Shown here: in pieces, positions 40,256-49,996 of the stretch
Layout of the letters: each line of letters begins with the position of its first letter
Position numbering within the stretch: the stretch's first letter is position 1
Source: Andreprevotia lacus DSM 23236
Lineage (GTDB): Bacteria > Pseudomonadota > Gammaproteobacteria > Burkholderiales > Chitinibacteraceae
Assembly (NCBI RefSeq): GCF_900176275.1
Contig: NZ_FWXD01000016.1
Coordinates: forward strand, 31,457-95,456
Direction of reading: 5' to 3'
Length of the DNA stretch: 64,000 nt
Program-made: the position numbers and the translations under genes
Notes under the pieces: generated by a model
Seen by the model: only the letters and a program-made list of their open reading frames with translations
What the model was told of the DNA's origin: nothing
Databases searched by the model: none

Positions 40256-42064
40256 ATGAGTCAGGAACCCCGAAACTCGCAAGCAGATCCAGATCTGGCG
40301 GCAGCGCCGGACGCCATCGTGATTCGCGCCATCCGGGTCCACCTGCCTGCACCGCAGCCCGACCAACAGCAGCGCCGCCTGCAAATCATTGCCGCTGCCT
40401 TGCTGTGTGCCGCAACAATGGGCGTCACCCTCGTACTGGCCCGCGTGCTGAACGACCTGACGGATGGTGCGCTTGTTGCGCTGTTGCTGACTGCCATCGT
40501 CATCCTTGTAACGTGCCAGCTGATCATCCTGCGCCTGATGCCGTCGCAAGATCAGGCGACAAACAGCGAATCGGCAGCACCAGACTGCGCTAAAGCCATT
40601 GCGCTGGGAAGCACGCTGGCGCACGGTGATGAGGCGCTGCAGGCCCAGGTAGAAGCGGCCTTGCAGCTGGCGCAGCGCAAACTGGCCATGTACACGGGCT
40701 TGATGCCGGCAGATGAAGAAATAGTGCCGACCAGCCTTGAGGCCTGCTTGTCGGATTTGCAGCAGGCATGCCACAACGCACAAGTAGTGCGCGATCTCTC
40801 CTCAGCGCCATCGCTGCGCCTGAAAGTGCTGATTGCCACCGCCGAACAAACTCTGGCAACACAACAAACCGCCCCCTCGGCGCTGAATGCACATTTGCTG
40901 CGCGGCTTGCGCATGCTGCAACAAGCCATCACCGGCATGATCCTGATCTGCCTGGGCTGGTACGGGCTGCTGACCCTCGATACCTTGCGCGGCGAAGCCG
41001 GCAGCTGCGATAAATCCACCGCTGCGTCGCAGCCCTGTTCAATCGTGGCAACCTCGCTGTTTCCACAACGCATGGCGGCCTCCGCACCCAGCGCGTCGAC
41101 AGCGTCCGCTGCAAAATCCCAGGCGTCGCAAGTAGCGCCGCCGAACACCGGCACACCCAAGCCCGAAACGACAGCAACAGCGCCAGAACCCACCGCCTTG
41201 CAAAGTGTGGTGACTCCGCTCAAAGCCCTGTTCGTCTTGCTCACCTTGTTAGGCGCGCTGGTCTTGCTGCAACCGTTGCTGAGCGTGGCGGGCATGTCGC
41301 CGGAAACCTGGCTGGATCGACTGAAAGGCGACAAAAATGATAAGCCCGAAGAAGGCAAAAAATCAGAAGGCGGTACTGCCAGCAATCTGGCCAAACTGGC
41401 CGGGCTGGCTGTGACCGTTGCGCCAGTTGCCTTGATGCCCGCAGGCCTGATTGGCTACGGCGTCTATTCCCTGGTGCAAAACACGCCTGGCAATACGCAA
41501 GTCTCGCAAGTCCAACTTGATCGGTTGTTAAGCCAGCACGACGAAATACTGCGCAAACTGGCAGCCGTGCCAACCGCGATGCCGACTGGCTCGCCCATGC
41601 CGACCGATCCGCCAGCTGCGTCGCCCACACCCGCGACCAGCCCAACGCCAGCGAACAGTGAGCTCTTGAACGCTGCCACGGCGCTGGACAGCGCCGCGCG
41701 CAAGCTGGATGGCACAGCAACGGGGTTGGCACAGGCTGCCGGCGGTCTCGATAGCCAACTGCAACGCGCGAACACGCAAGTCGCCGGTCAACTCAGCCAG
41801 ACCAATCAGGCCATTGCGTCGTTTGCCTCCAGTGCCAATGCCATCCATGCCAATCTGGAAAACACCCGCCAGTCGGTGCATTCAATAGCAAGCAGCGTTG
41901 CATTGCTGGACAACGCAGTCAGCAATCAAAAGCAGCAGATATTCGCACTCGGTTGCGGGCTGCTGGCCGCCGACGCCCACACACGCGTCTACGCCGTGCA
42001 TCTGGGCGGCTACCCCGACCTCGCTCAACCCCTTGATTGCCTGCCCATAGGTAAAAACCGTTAG
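40256..42064 (+). CDS. Large multi-pass membrane protein, unknown
   Basis: A 602-residue protein starting MSQEPRNSQADPDLAAAPDA with AAGGAT upstream. Two helices lie near residues 48-92 (IIAAALLCAATMGVTLVLAR; ALVALLLTAIVILVTCQLII), then a cytoplasmic-type helical part, a helix near 230 (ITGMILICLGWYGLLTL), one near 330 (LKALFVLLTLLGALVLLQPL) and a hydrophobic AVTVAPVALMPAGLIGYGVY. A Pro/Thr/Ser-rich linker (residues about 445-470) leads to a long coiled coil (LQRANTQVAGQLSQTNQAIA). This layout suggests an envelope-spanning or scaffold protein. No family recognised. A family A repeat follows it. Confidence 0.65.
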   Translation: MSQEPRNSQADPDLAAAPDAIVIRAIRVHLPAPQPDQQQRRLQIIAAALLCAATMGVTLVLARVLNDLTDGALVALLLTAIVILVTCQLIILRLMPSQDQATNSESAAPDCAKAIALGSTLAHGDEALQAQVEAALQLAQRKLAMYTGLMPADEEIVPTSLEACLSDLQQACHNAQVVRDLSSAPSLRLKVLIATAEQTLATQQTAPSALNAHLLRGLRMLQQAITGMILICLGWYGLLTLDTLRGEAGSCDKSTAASQPCSIVATSLFPQRMAASAPSASTASAAKSQASQVAPPNTGTPKPETTATAPEPTALQSVVTPLKALFVLLTLLGALVLLQPLLSVAGMSPETWLDRLKGDKNDKPEEGKKSEGGTASNLAKLAGLAVTVAPVALMPAGLIGYGVYSLVQNTPGNTQVSQVQLDRLLSQHDEILRKLAAVPTAMPTGSPMPTDPPAASPTPATSPTPANSELLNAATALDSAARKLDGTATGLAQAAGGLDSQLQRANTQVAGQLSQTNQAIASFASSANAIHANLENTRQSVHSIASSVALLDNAVSNQKQQIFALGCGLLAADAHTRVYAVHLGGYPDLAQPLDCLPIGKNR

Positions 42065-42165
42065 GCGCCTGCCCCGCGCTGAGCACCTGTCATGCCCGCT
42101 CGGCCATCATCAGTGGACGTGCCGGCAGCAAGCCCCCGGCACAGTCGGCCGTCACCGGTTGTTAA

Positions 42166-42278
42166 GAGCCGCTAACAAAACCCAGTGTAGCGGTGCTGGC
42201 AAGGCACGCGAAACGCAGACAGTACAAGGCGTACGGCAAGTGAGCGTAACGCCGCCAGCAGGGTTTGGTTAGCGGCTC
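42166..42278. repeat. Family A element, 113-bp copy with TAA flanks
   Basis: Same length and ends as copies 1 and 2, with a few substitutions (the right end has TTTGG instead of TTTTG). TAA lies on both sides. It is followed by a partial family C repeat (42284-42350) before the PQQ-type lipoprotein gene. Confidence 0.85.
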
Positions 42279-42490
42279 TAAAGGTGAAACAGCGGCGCGC
42301 CCTACTTGATGCCACGCCCCCGCCATGGCGAGGGCGCCTCGCTACGCCAGGCAGGCATGGCCCGGGGCGCCGCAGATTCAGCCGGAAAGAGGCCGCATTT
42401 TTGCGATAAATCACGAGCAAGGTAGTCATTTTGATACAAAATATGGCCCCGATCACTTGAGATCACCATTTTTACAAAGGGGCGCGTGGC

Positions 42491-44110
42491 GTGAAGGCAG
42501 TCTGGACTACAAGCAGTTTGATGATCGGTTTGGCGCTGGCCGGCTGCGGCGGCGGTGGTGGCGGCGGTAGCAGCAGTGGTAACGGCAACACGACATCGGC
42601 AGTGGCGTTTGCGCCGGCCACGATTGCAGCCACGGCCGATGGCACACAGCGCAGCGAAGTGCGTCTGGTGGCGACGCCGTCGGCCGAGCTGGCCAGCGCC
42701 AAGCCGGCAGATATCTTCATCAAGGTTGTCGATTCGAACCAGGTGTTTTCCAGCGGGGCCTACATCAGCAGCAATGGCGATGGCACGTTCAATGCCGTGA
42801 TGAGCACGCAAGCGAGCCTGGCCGCCGGCAGCTATAGCGGCCAGCTGCAGGTGCAACTATGCAAATCGGCCGATTGCGCCAGCCAGTATGCCGGCTCGCC
42901 GGTCAGCGTGCCGTATCGCGTCAATGTCGGCATGATGCAACCGGCGCTGACGCGCTGGGACGGCGTTGCCGACTGGAGCACCGCGCAGGGCAATGCCAAG
43001 CACGACGGCTATGTGCCGGTCACGCTCGACCCGGCCAAGTTCTCGCTGCGCTGGCACTGGACCACCCCCCTCTACAATCCCCCTTCGGAGCCGACCATCT
43101 ACAATGGCACCGCGGTCACCAGCGCCGGCAAGAGCCTGATCGGTCTGGACGAAAACACCGGCAGCCAGCGCTGGTCCAGCTATTTTGGCTGGCCCAATAC
43201 CGTGAACAGCAGCACGGACGGTCTGGCTTCGGCCAATGGCCTGGTTTATGTCTCGTGGCTTGCCACCGGCGGCAATGGCGCAAACAATGCGCAACTGCTG
43301 ACCTTTGATATCAAGACCGGCAGCCAGCTGCGGTCGGCCAGCTATACCGATCGCTTCAATCTGGGTGATACCCCGGCGAGCAGGCCCACGGTGGACAACG
43401 GCACGGTTTATCTGGCCGGGCAAAAACTGACCACGGTCTCTGCCAACGGCGTGGTCAGCAGCTATGGCCCCACGCTGGGTTATCAAAGCGCCAGCGTGGC
43501 CGTGGATGGCCAGAATGCCTACAGCTACGGCGCCCTGATGAATACCCCGACCAGCAGCGGCTCGGAGGGTGAGTTGCATGTGTTCGACAAGAACACCGGC
43601 GCACTCAAGCAAACTCTGCCTGACGCGGTCAGCTACCTCAACTGGGTACCGCGTGCGCATGCCGTGGTGGGCGCGCAGAACGACATCATCCTGGTCAACC
43701 CGTGGAACCAGTATTCGCAGCGCGCGCTGACGCGGCTCAACGTGGGTGGCGGCGTCGCGTGGTCGGTGCGCGGTGATTTCAACGGCCAGCCGGTAGTGGC
43801 CAACGGCAAGATCCACATCACCTGCAACTTCCCGACACGCGTTGAAACCTATGACGAGGCCAGCGGCAAGCTGCTGTGGTCGCAAGTGCTGCCGTACTCC
43901 AACGATCAGTCAGCCGTGCTGACATTCGCCCCCATGATCGTGACCAACAACCTGTTGTTCGTGAACGGCACCACGGCGCTGTATGCCATCGACCTGAACT
44001 CGCACCGCATCGTCTGGCAGTATCCGGGCATGGGCACGCTGGCGCTGTCGGCCAATGGTTTGCTGTATGTGACCACCTACTCGGGCATCACCGCGATCAA
44101 CCTGAAATAA
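42491..44110 (+). CDS. Lipoprotein with PQQ-type beta-propeller
   Basis: A 539-residue protein from a GTG start with AGGGG upstream. A lipobox (LALAGCGG) is followed by a Gly/Ser linker. Residues about 45-150 form an Ig-like domain. From about 160, repeated blades are visible: SLIGLDENTGSQRWSSYFGW, QLLTFDIKTGSQLRSASYTD, ELHVFDKNTGALKQTLPDAV, ETYDEASGKLLWSQVLPYSN, ALYAIDLNSHRIVWQYPGMG. The D-xx-TG-xx-W pattern is that of PQQ-like (BamB/pyrrolo-quinoline) propeller repeats. No PQQ-binding dehydrogenase residues are evident, so a structural or binding role at the outer membrane is likely. A hairpin follows the stop. Confidence 0.8.
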   Translation: MKAVWTTSSLMIGLALAGCGGGGGGGSSSGNGNTTSAVAFAPATIAATADGTQRSEVRLVATPSAELASAKPADIFIKVVDSNQVFSSGAYISSNGDGTFNAVMSTQASLAAGSYSGQLQVQLCKSADCASQYAGSPVSVPYRVNVGMMQPALTRWDGVADWSTAQGNAKHDGYVPVTLDPAKFSLRWHWTTPLYNPPSEPTIYNGTAVTSAGKSLIGLDENTGSQRWSSYFGWPNTVNSSTDGLASANGLVYVSWLATGGNGANNAQLLTFDIKTGSQLRSASYTDRFNLGDTPASRPTVDNGTVYLAGQKLTTVSANGVVSSYGPTLGYQSASVAVDGQNAYSYGALMNTPTSSGSEGELHVFDKNTGALKQTLPDAVSYLNWVPRAHAVVGAQNDIILVNPWNQYSQRALTRLNVGGGVAWSVRGDFNGQPVVANGKIHITCNFPTRVETYDEASGKLLWSQVLPYSNDQSAVLTFAPMIVTNNLLFVNGTTALYAIDLNSHRIVWQYPGMGTLALSANGLLYVTTYSGITAINLK

Positions 44111-44132
44111 GCCTGCACGCAGTGCACCAACC

Positions 44133-44155
44133 GGCCCGGCAGCCCTTGCCGGGCC
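44133..44155 (+). terminator. Hairpin after the propeller lipoprotein
   Basis: GGCCCGGCA / TGCCGGGCC, 9-bp stem with a 5-base loop, 22 bases after the stop. There is no T-run, so termination strength is uncertain. A family C fragment follows at 44185-44245. Confidence 0.45.
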
Positions 44156-44293
44156 GGGCAGCGGGCCATGGGCGCACGGCGCGCCCTGATCGATTCCACG
44201 CCGCCCGTCCGCGCCGCCGCGAGGGCGCCTCGCTGCGCGCGTCAGTGGCAAGCATCGGGTCCATCAACCCGATCAGGCCCGGGCAGGCGGGTG

Positions 44294-45415
44294 TTACACC
44301 ACCAGCAAATTATCGCGGTGTATCAGCTCGGGTTCGTCGATATAGCCCAGCGCGGACTCGATCTGGCCGGTGGGCAGGCGCGCGATCTTGCGCGCGTCCT
44401 GGCTGGAGTAATTGACGATGCCGCGTGCGATCTCGGTGTCGTCCGCGCCGATGCAGCGCACGATGTCGCCGCGCTGGAAATCACCCTCGACCGCCACCAC
44501 GCCGATCGGCAGCAGGCTGGAGCCGCGCTCCAGCACCGCGCGCACCGCGCCGGCATCCAGCAGCAGCCGGCCACGGATTTGCAGGTGGTCGGCTATCCAT
44601 TGTTTCTTGGCCGCCAGCGGCGTGGTTTGCGCCACCAGTTGCGTGCCGATGGCCTCGCCGTTGGCCAGCCGCGTCAGCACATTGGCCTCGCGCCCGCTGG
44701 CAATGATGGTGGCCGCGCCGCTGCGCGCCGCGCGCTTGGCAGCAATCACCTTGGTGAACATGCCGCCGGTGCCGACCGACGACCCTGCGCCGCCCGCCAT
44801 TGCTTCCAGCTCGGCGGTGCCGGCCACGGCTTCGTCGATCAGTTTTGCCGCCGGATCACGGCGCGGGTCGGCGGTGTAGAGGCCCTGCTGGTCGGTCAGG
44901 ATGACCAGTGCATCGCCTTCGATCAGGTTGGTGACCAGCGCGCCCAGCGTGTCGTTGTCGCCAAACTTGATTTCGGCCGTCACCACCGTGTCGTTTTCGT
45001 TGATGATGGGCACCACGCCCAGCGACAGCAGCGTGAGCAGGGTCGAGCGTGCGTTCAGATAACGGGTGCGGTCGGCCATGTCCTCGTGTGTCAGCAGCAC
45101 TTGCGCGGTTTTCAGGCCATGCTGGCGAAAGGCGCTCTCGTAGGCCTGGCACAGCCCCATCTGGCCGACGGCCGCTGCTGCCTGCTTTTCGTGGATGGAT
45201 TTGGGCTTTTCGCTCCAGCCCAGCCGCGCCACGCCCTCGGCCACCGCGCCGGACGACACCAGCACCACATCCTTGCCCAGCCGGCGCAGTTCGGCGATTT
45301 CGGCGGCCCAGCGCGCCAGCGCAACATGATCGAGACCGCGCCCCTCGTTGGTAACGAGCGACGAACCGACTTTCACCACCAGGCGGTGGGCGGACTGAAT
45401 AAGGCTGACGGGCAT
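44294..45415 (-). CDS. proB: Glutamate 5-kinase
   Basis: A 373-residue protein starting [20 protein letters not shown] with GAGAGGA upstream. It phosphorylates L-glutamate on the gamma-carboxyl group, the first committed step of proline synthesis. Motifs: [13 protein letters not shown] (phosphate loop), [54 protein letters not shown], and a C-terminal PUA domain (about residues 280-365, [20 protein letters not shown]). Full-length enzymes have this two-domain form. No obgE or rpmA lies next to it. It is divergent from msrQ. Confidence 0.95.
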   Translation of the reverse strand: MPVSLIQSAHRLVVKVGSSLVTNEGRGLDHVALARWAAEIAELRRLGKDVVLVSSGAVAEGVARLGWSEKPKSIHEKQAAAAVGQMGLCQAYESAFRQHGLKTAQVLLTHEDMADRTRYLNARSTLLTLLSLGVVPIINENDTVVTAEIKFGDNDTLGALVTNLIEGDALVILTDQQGLYTADPRRDPAAKLIDEAVAGTAELEAMAGGAGSSVGTGGMFTKVIAAKRAARSGAATIIASGREANVLTRLANGEAIGTQLVAQTTPLAAKKQWIADHLQIRGRLLLDAGAVRAVLERGSSLLPIGVVAVEGDFQRGDIVRCIGADDTEIARGIVNYSSQDARKIARLPTGQIESALGYIDEPELIHRDNLLVV

Positions 45416-45553
45416 GGAACTATCCTCTCTGTGCGCGGCCATTATATCGCTGTCACCTTCTGCTGCTGTCACATTCGGCAGATTGTGCCGACTATGCATC
45501 TGATCGTTGCGCATGGGCGTATACGATGCAAATACCCGCTTGCCGAGTGCTAC

Positions 45554-46132
45554 ATGTCGATCAAAACACTGAAAATCATCGTCTTCATCCTTTGTCTCTA
45601 CCCGCTGGCGCGCATGGGCTGGCGCGTGCCGAGCGAGGTCGACCCGGTGGCGTGGCTGCTGCATTCCAGCGGGCGCTGGGCGCTGACCGGTTTGCTGATC
45701 ACGCTGTCGATTTCGCCGCTGCGCCAGCTCACCGGCCGGGGCGAGCTGCTGAAACTGCGCCGTATGCTGGGGCTGTATGCGTTCTTTTATGCGGTGCTGC
45801 ATTTCTGCATCTATCTCGGGCTGGACCGCCAGCTGGATTTCTCCACCATCGGTCGCGACATCCTCAAGCGGCCCTATATCACCGTGGGCTTTAGCGCCCT
45901 GCTGCTGCTGATCCCGCTGGCGGTCACCTCCACCGACGCGATGATGCGCCGCCTCAAGCGCAACTGGGGGCGGCTGCATCAACTGGTCTACCCGATTGCC
46001 ATCCTGGGCGTGCTGCATTTCTGGTGGCTGGTGAAACGCGACGTGAGCGTGCCGGAAATCTATGCCGTGCTGCTGGCGTTGCTGCTGGGCTGGCGGGTGT
46101 GGCGCTGGTGGAAGCGTCGCGCTGCCGGATGA
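45554..46132 (+). CDS. msrQ: MsrQ, heme-binding membrane subunit of the periplasmic methionine-sulfoxide reductase
   Basis: A 192-residue protein with six membrane segments and the ferric-reductase-like motifs of the family: [60 protein letters not shown] and [20 protein letters not shown]. Conserved His residues in the [14 protein letters not shown] and LHQLVY segments bind heme. MsrQ passes electrons from the quinone pool to periplasmic MsrP, which repairs oxidised methionines. msrP is not in this window. A terminator hairpin follows the gene. Confidence 0.9.
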   Translation: MSIKTLKIIVFILCLYPLARMGWRVPSEVDPVAWLLHSSGRWALTGLLITLSISPLRQLTGRGELLKLRRMLGLYAFFYAVLHFCIYLGLDRQLDFSTIGRDILKRPYITVGFSALLLLIPLAVTSTDAMMRRLKRNWGRLHQLVYPIAILGVLHFWWLVKRDVSVPEIYAVLLALLLGWRVWRWWKRRAAG

Positions 46133-46163
46133 GTGTTGGCAGCATCCCGGTGCTGCATCAAGA

Positions 46164-46190
46164 GCCCGGCCAAGCCGGGCCCTGACCGTT
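46164..46190 (+). terminator. Terminator after msrQ
   Basis: GCCCGGC, loop CAA, GCCGGGC, then a T-run (GTTTTT) from 46189 onward. A second hairpin of the same kind (GAACCCGGC/GCCGGGTTC) is at 46298-46318. Confidence 0.6.
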
Positions 46191-46671
46191 TTTCGCAGGC
46201 GACGCAGCGACGCGATCTGTTTGACCCCACTCCCCCCGCCCTCGCCTTCGAGCCTGCGCGTACTTGCTGCCTGTCGTTGTAAATCAAACAACATCAAGAA
46301 CCCGGCCAAGCCGGGTTCGGGCCATATCCGGCAGGTGATGCAAGGGCTCATCCCGTTTGATTCCACTCCCCAGCCCTCGCCGCCGCGCGGGAGCGGAGCC
46401 TCGCTCACGCTCGACAGTGGTCTCTGCTGCGTGCCGGCCGCGTTCCTGCGCAAAATCATGCCAGCTCGCTGGGACATTTCATCGTCATTTCATGTCACTC
46501 ATCCGGCATGGCGGCATTTCGTCGCATGTCATGCAGGCTTGCGGTCAGGCTGGATAAAGTGAACGCGTCCCACTGCAGGCAAGCCGCTCACGTTGCATTG
46601 CGCAATACTGATCAGGTTGGCGCGCCGGCAGGACTATAGATTGCCTCTGTCCTACTACGAGCGAGCCCACC
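46191..46671. repeat. Gap filled with family C fragments
   Basis: Two family C fragments: GACCCCACTCCCCCCGCCCT near 46220-46245, and TTGATTCCACTCCCCAGCCC through GCGGAGCCTCGCTCACGCTC near 46350-46415, plus a second hairpin at 46298-46318. The remaining 200 bases upstream of the ABC operon should hold its promoter; no clear boxes are assigned. Confidence 0.55.
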
Positions 46672-47451
46672 ATGAACCCCGTCGTATTGCGCAATGTCGC
46701 CAAGCATTACCGGCTTGATGCCGTCGATGTGCCGGCGCTGACCGACATCAATGTCGAAATCCATGCCGAGCGCTTCACCGTGCTGTCCGGCCCTTCCGGC
46801 AGCGGCAAGACCACGCTGCTCAACCTGATCGGCTGCATCGATCGCCCCGACAGCGGCGAGCTGCTGGTGGATGGCCAGGAAGTGCTCAAGCTGAAGGACG
46901 ATGCGCTGTCCGATTTCCGCGCGCGCCGCATCGGTTTTGTGTTCCAGAACTTCAACCTGCTGCCGGTGCTCAGCGCGTACGAGAACGTTGAATACCCGCT
47001 GCTGCTGTCGGGCAAGGCGCTGAACGCCACGCAGCGGCGCGAGCGGGTGCGGGCGTTGCTTGATGCGGTCGGCCTGTCCGACAAGGCGAACAACCGTCCC
47101 GGCCAGCTCTCCGGCGGGCAGCGCCAGCGTGTGGCGATTGCGCGTGCACTGGCGACCGAACCCATGCTGGTGCTGGCCGATGAGCCCACCGCCAACCTCG
47201 ACAGCCACACCGGTGCCTCCATCATCGAGCTGATGCGCAAGATGCAGCGCGAGCTGCGCGTGTCCTTCGTGTTCTCGTCGCACGATCCGCAAGTGCTGGC
47301 CGCCGCCGACGACGTGATCAGCATCCGCGATGGCCGCATTACCGATATCCGCCGGCTGGATCATGCCGTCGGTACCCATCCGCAACCCAGCCCGGTGCCG
47401 GTGCAAGCGCACGGCCACCAACAAGCCAGCCGCCTGGAGGGCACAGCATGA
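46672..47451 (+). CDS. ABC transporter ATP-binding protein (LolD/MacB type)
   Basis: A 259-residue protein starting MNPVVLRNVAKHYRLDAVDV. Walker A GPSGSGKTTLLN, Q-loop VFQNFNLLPVLSAYENVEYP, signature LSGGQRQRVAIARAL, Walker B MLVLADEPTANLD and H-loop SSHDPQ are all intact. The sequence is closest in type to the LolD/FtsE/MacB group, which drives mechanotransmission rather than classical import. The next gene (the permease) starts by ATGA overlap, and three more envelope genes follow, so this is a transport or lipoprotein-handling operon. Confidence 0.9.
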   Translation: MNPVVLRNVAKHYRLDAVDVPALTDINVEIHAERFTVLSGPSGSGKTTLLNLIGCIDRPDSGELLVDGQEVLKLKDDALSDFRARRIGFVFQNFNLLPVLSAYENVEYPLLLSGKALNATQRRERVRALLDAVGLSDKANNRPGQLSGGQRQRVAIARALATEPMLVLADEPTANLDSHTGASIIELMRKMQRELRVSFVFSSHDPQVLAAADDVISIRDGRITDIRRLDHAVGTHPQPSPVPVQAHGHQQASRLEGTA

Positions 47452-48836
47452 ACACCATCAACCTGGCGCTGCGCAACCTGTGGCGCAATCATCGTCGTTC
47501 GCTCACCACCCTGCTGGCAATGATCGTCGGCGCGGTATCCATCCTGCTGTTCGGCGGTTACAGCGGCAACATCAACTACGGCCTGCAAAGCGGCTTTGTG
47601 CAGCACAGCGGCCATTTGCAGATTCAGCACAAGGATTACTTCCTGTACGGCAGCGGCAACCCGGCCGCCTACGGCATTCCCAACTACCAGCACATCATCG
47701 ATGTGGTGCAGAACGATGCGGTGCTCAAGCCCATGCTGACGGTGGTGACCCCCACCTTGAACCTGGGCGGCATTGCCGGCAATTTCAGCCAGGGCGTATC
47801 GCGCACCGTGATCGGCGCGGGCGTGGTGATCGACGACCAGAACCGCATGCGGCGCTGGAATGACTATGGCTTCCCCTACCACTTCAAGTCGCTGGCGCTG
47901 ACCGGCACCTCGCCCGATTCGGCCGTGATCGGCACCGGCGTGGCGCGCGTGCTGCAACTGTGCGGCCCGCTGCAGGTCAAGCATTGCCCGCAGGCCCCCG
48001 CCAAGGTGGTGACCGATGGCGCCAGGGCGCCGGACGATATCGCGGCATTGTCGGCACAAGAGGCCAGTGGCCAGCCGGCACAGGCCGATACGCATATCGA
48101 GCTGCTGGCGGCCAATGCACACGGCGCGCCCAATGTGGCCGGGCTGAATGTGGTCAAGGCCGAGCTGCAGGGCGTGAAAGAGCTGGATGACCTGTATGTG
48201 ATGCTGCACCTGCAACAGGCACAAAAGCTGGTCTACGGCGGCGATGCGCCGCAGGCCACCGCCGTGGTGCTGCAGCTGCAGCACACCAGCCAGCTGCCCG
48301 CCGCCCGGGCCCGGCTGGAGGAGCTGCTGCGCACCACACTCAAGGGCGAGGCGCTGGAAGTGCACGACTTTGCCACGCTCAACCCCAGCTATGGCCAGAT
48401 CACCGGCATGTTTGCCGCCATTTTCGGCTTTATTGCCATCCTGATCGGCGCCATCGTGCTGTTCACCGTCGGCAACACCATGAGCATGGCGGTGGTCGAG
48501 CGCACGGTGGAAATCGGCACCCTGCGCGCCATCGGCCTGCGCCGGGGCGGCATCCGCCGCTTGTTCGTTACCGAGGGGCTGCTGCTGGGCGTGATCGGCA
48601 GCGTGCTGGGCGTGCTGGCCGCGTTGGCGCTGGCCTGGCTGATCAACCACGGCGGGCTGACGTGGACGCCGCCGGGCAATGTCGAGCCGGTGCCGCTGAT
48701 GGTGCGGGTGTGGGGCGAGGCACGCATGATCGTCGGCACCGCCATCGGCCTGACCGTAGTGGCCGTGCTGTCGGCCTGGTGGCCGGCACGCCGCGCCGCC
48801 AGACTCGAAATCGTCGACGCGCTGCGCCACGTTTGA
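47448..48836 (+). CDS. ABC transporter permease of the FtsX/MacB type
   Basis: A 462-residue protein. It has an N-terminal helix (SLTTLLAMIVGAVSILLFGG), a large periplasmic domain of about 290 residues and three C-terminal helices (IFGFIAILIGAIVLFTVGNT; GLLLGVIGSVLGVLAALALA; MIVGTAIGLTVVAVLSAWWP) with the typical VERTVEIGTLRAIGLRRG coupling loop. This is the four-helix MacB-type topology. The periplasmic part (residues about 40-340) is larger than in LolC/E and has no clear match for me. It overlaps the ATPase gene and is followed by DUF2306-like and LolA-like genes. Confidence 0.85.
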   Translation: MNTINLALRNLWRNHRRSLTTLLAMIVGAVSILLFGGYSGNINYGLQSGFVQHSGHLQIQHKDYFLYGSGNPAAYGIPNYQHIIDVVQNDAVLKPMLTVVTPTLNLGGIAGNFSQGVSRTVIGAGVVIDDQNRMRRWNDYGFPYHFKSLALTGTSPDSAVIGTGVARVLQLCGPLQVKHCPQAPAKVVTDGARAPDDIAALSAQEASGQPAQADTHIELLAANAHGAPNVAGLNVVKAELQGVKELDDLYVMLHLQQAQKLVYGGDAPQATAVVLQLQHTSQLPAARARLEELLRTTLKGEALEVHDFATLNPSYGQITGMFAAIFGFIAILIGAIVLFTVGNTMSMAVVERTVEIGTLRAIGLRRGGIRRLFVTEGLLLGVIGSVLGVLAALALAWLINHGGLTWTPPGNVEPVPLMVRVWGEARMIVGTAIGLTVVAVLSAWWPARRAARLEIVDALRHV

Positions 48837-48847
48837 GGCCTGCTGCC

Positions 48848-49216
48848 ATGCTTGCCCCTATCCATGCCGCCCTCGCCGTGCTGGCCCTGTTGCTGGGCGC
48901 GCTGCAGTTCATGCTGCACAAGGGCACGCGGCTGCACCGTCGGCTGGGTTGGGTCTGGCTGGCGGCGATGGCCGCCACGGCACTCAGCTCGTTCGGGCTG
49001 ACCAGCCTCACCGGCCATTTCAGCGCCGTGCACTTGCTGTCGCTGTGGGTGTTGTACTGCCTGTATGCCGCCGTGCGCCACATCCGCCGCGGCAATGTAG
49101 TCGCGCACCGCAATTTCATCGTCGGCGCCTGGCTGGGTGCGCTGGGTGCAGGCATCGCCGCCGTGGCCACGCCGGGCCGCCTGCTGCACCACTGGCTGCA
49201 AACCTTTACTGTTTGA
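48848..49216 (+). CDS. DUF2306-like small membrane protein
   Basis: A 122-residue protein starting MLAPIHAALAVLALLLGALQ. Four hydrophobic segments and a conserved pair of His-containing motifs (GTRLHRRLGWVWLAAMAATA; FSAVHLLSLWVLYCLYAAVR; AHRNFIVGAWLGALGAGIAA) are typical of the DUF2306 membrane family. It lies 11 bases after the permease stop, inside the operon. Function of the family is unknown to me. Confidence 0.7.
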   Translation: MLAPIHAALAVLALLLGALQFMLHKGTRLHRRLGWVWLAAMAATALSSFGLTSLTGHFSAVHLLSLWVLYCLYAAVRHIRRGNVVAHRNFIVGAWLGALGAGIAAVATPGRLLHHWLQTFTV

Positions 49217-49226
49217 GGAATCCATC

Positions 49227-49991
49227 ATGTTGAAAACCCTGCTGATCTCCACGCTGCTGCTGGCCGGCATGGCCCACGCCGCGCCCGATGCGCAGCAATT
49301 GCTGGCGGCGACCGACGCCATCCGCAACCCGGACAAGCCCTTCGCGCTCACCACCACCCTGACCGAATACCGCAACGGCAAGCAGACCGACAGCAGCACC
49401 TTGGCGGTCTACTCCAAGGCCGACAAGGTGGGCGGCGAATTCCGCAGCCTGATCCGCTTCGTGGCCCCGGCGCGCGATGCCGGCAAGCTCATGCTCAAGA
49501 GCGGCAACGACCTGTGGTTTTATGACCCGGCCAACAAGGCCAGCATCCGCATCTCGCCGCAGCAGCGCCTGCTGGGGCAGGCCGCCAATGGCGATGTGGT
49601 GACGGTGAACCTGGCCAAGGACTACAAGGCCGAGCTGGGCGGCGAAGAAGACGTGCAGGACGGCGAGCGCAAGAACCGCCATGCCTACAAGCTGGTGCTG
49701 GCCGCCGTCGCGCCGGACGTGACCTATCACAAGATCGAAATGTGGGTGGACGGCGCATCCAGCCAGCCGATCAAATCGAAGTTCTATGCCGACAGTGGCC
49801 GCCTGCTCAAGACCGCCTACTATCGCCACTATGAAAACCGCCTGGGCGTGCTGCGGCCGACCGAGACCGTCATCATCGACGGCCTCGACCCCAACTGGGT
49901 GACGGTGATGCGCTTTGCCGACTATGGCTGGCGCGACATTGCCGACAGCTGGCTGCAGAAAGACTATCTGCCGCGCTTCAAGCCGGAGTGA
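49227..49991 (+). CDS. LolA-like outer-membrane lipoprotein-sorting-type protein
   Basis: A 254-residue secreted protein (signal peptide MLKTLLISTLLLAGMAHAAP) with GAGGAATCC upstream. The LolA/LolB-like fold is suggested by PFALTTTLTEYRNGKQTDSS, FRSLIRFVAPARDAGKLMLK, NDLWFYDPANKASIRISPQQ and KIEMWVDGASSQPIKSKFYA. Proteins of this type occur in operons with MacB/LolCDE-like ABC genes and are thought to carry lipidic cargo across the periplasm. Here it stands between the membrane part and a beta-barrel, which supports an envelope-transport chain. Confidence 0.8.
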   Translation: MLKTLLISTLLLAGMAHAAPDAQQLLAATDAIRNPDKPFALTTTLTEYRNGKQTDSSTLAVYSKADKVGGEFRSLIRFVAPARDAGKLMLKSGNDLWFYDPANKASIRISPQQRLLGQAANGDVVTVNLAKDYKAELGGEEDVQDGERKNRHAYKLVLAAVAPDVTYHKIEMWVDGASSQPIKSKFYADSGRLLKTAYYRHYENRLGVLRPTETVIIDGLDPNWVTVMRFADYGWRDIADSWLQKDYLPRFKPE

Positions 49992-49996
49992 GGCAC

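Noticed and set aside
47361..48830. 489-codon minus-strand frame
   Set aside because: Antisense of the ABC permease; His/Gln-rich shadow composition.
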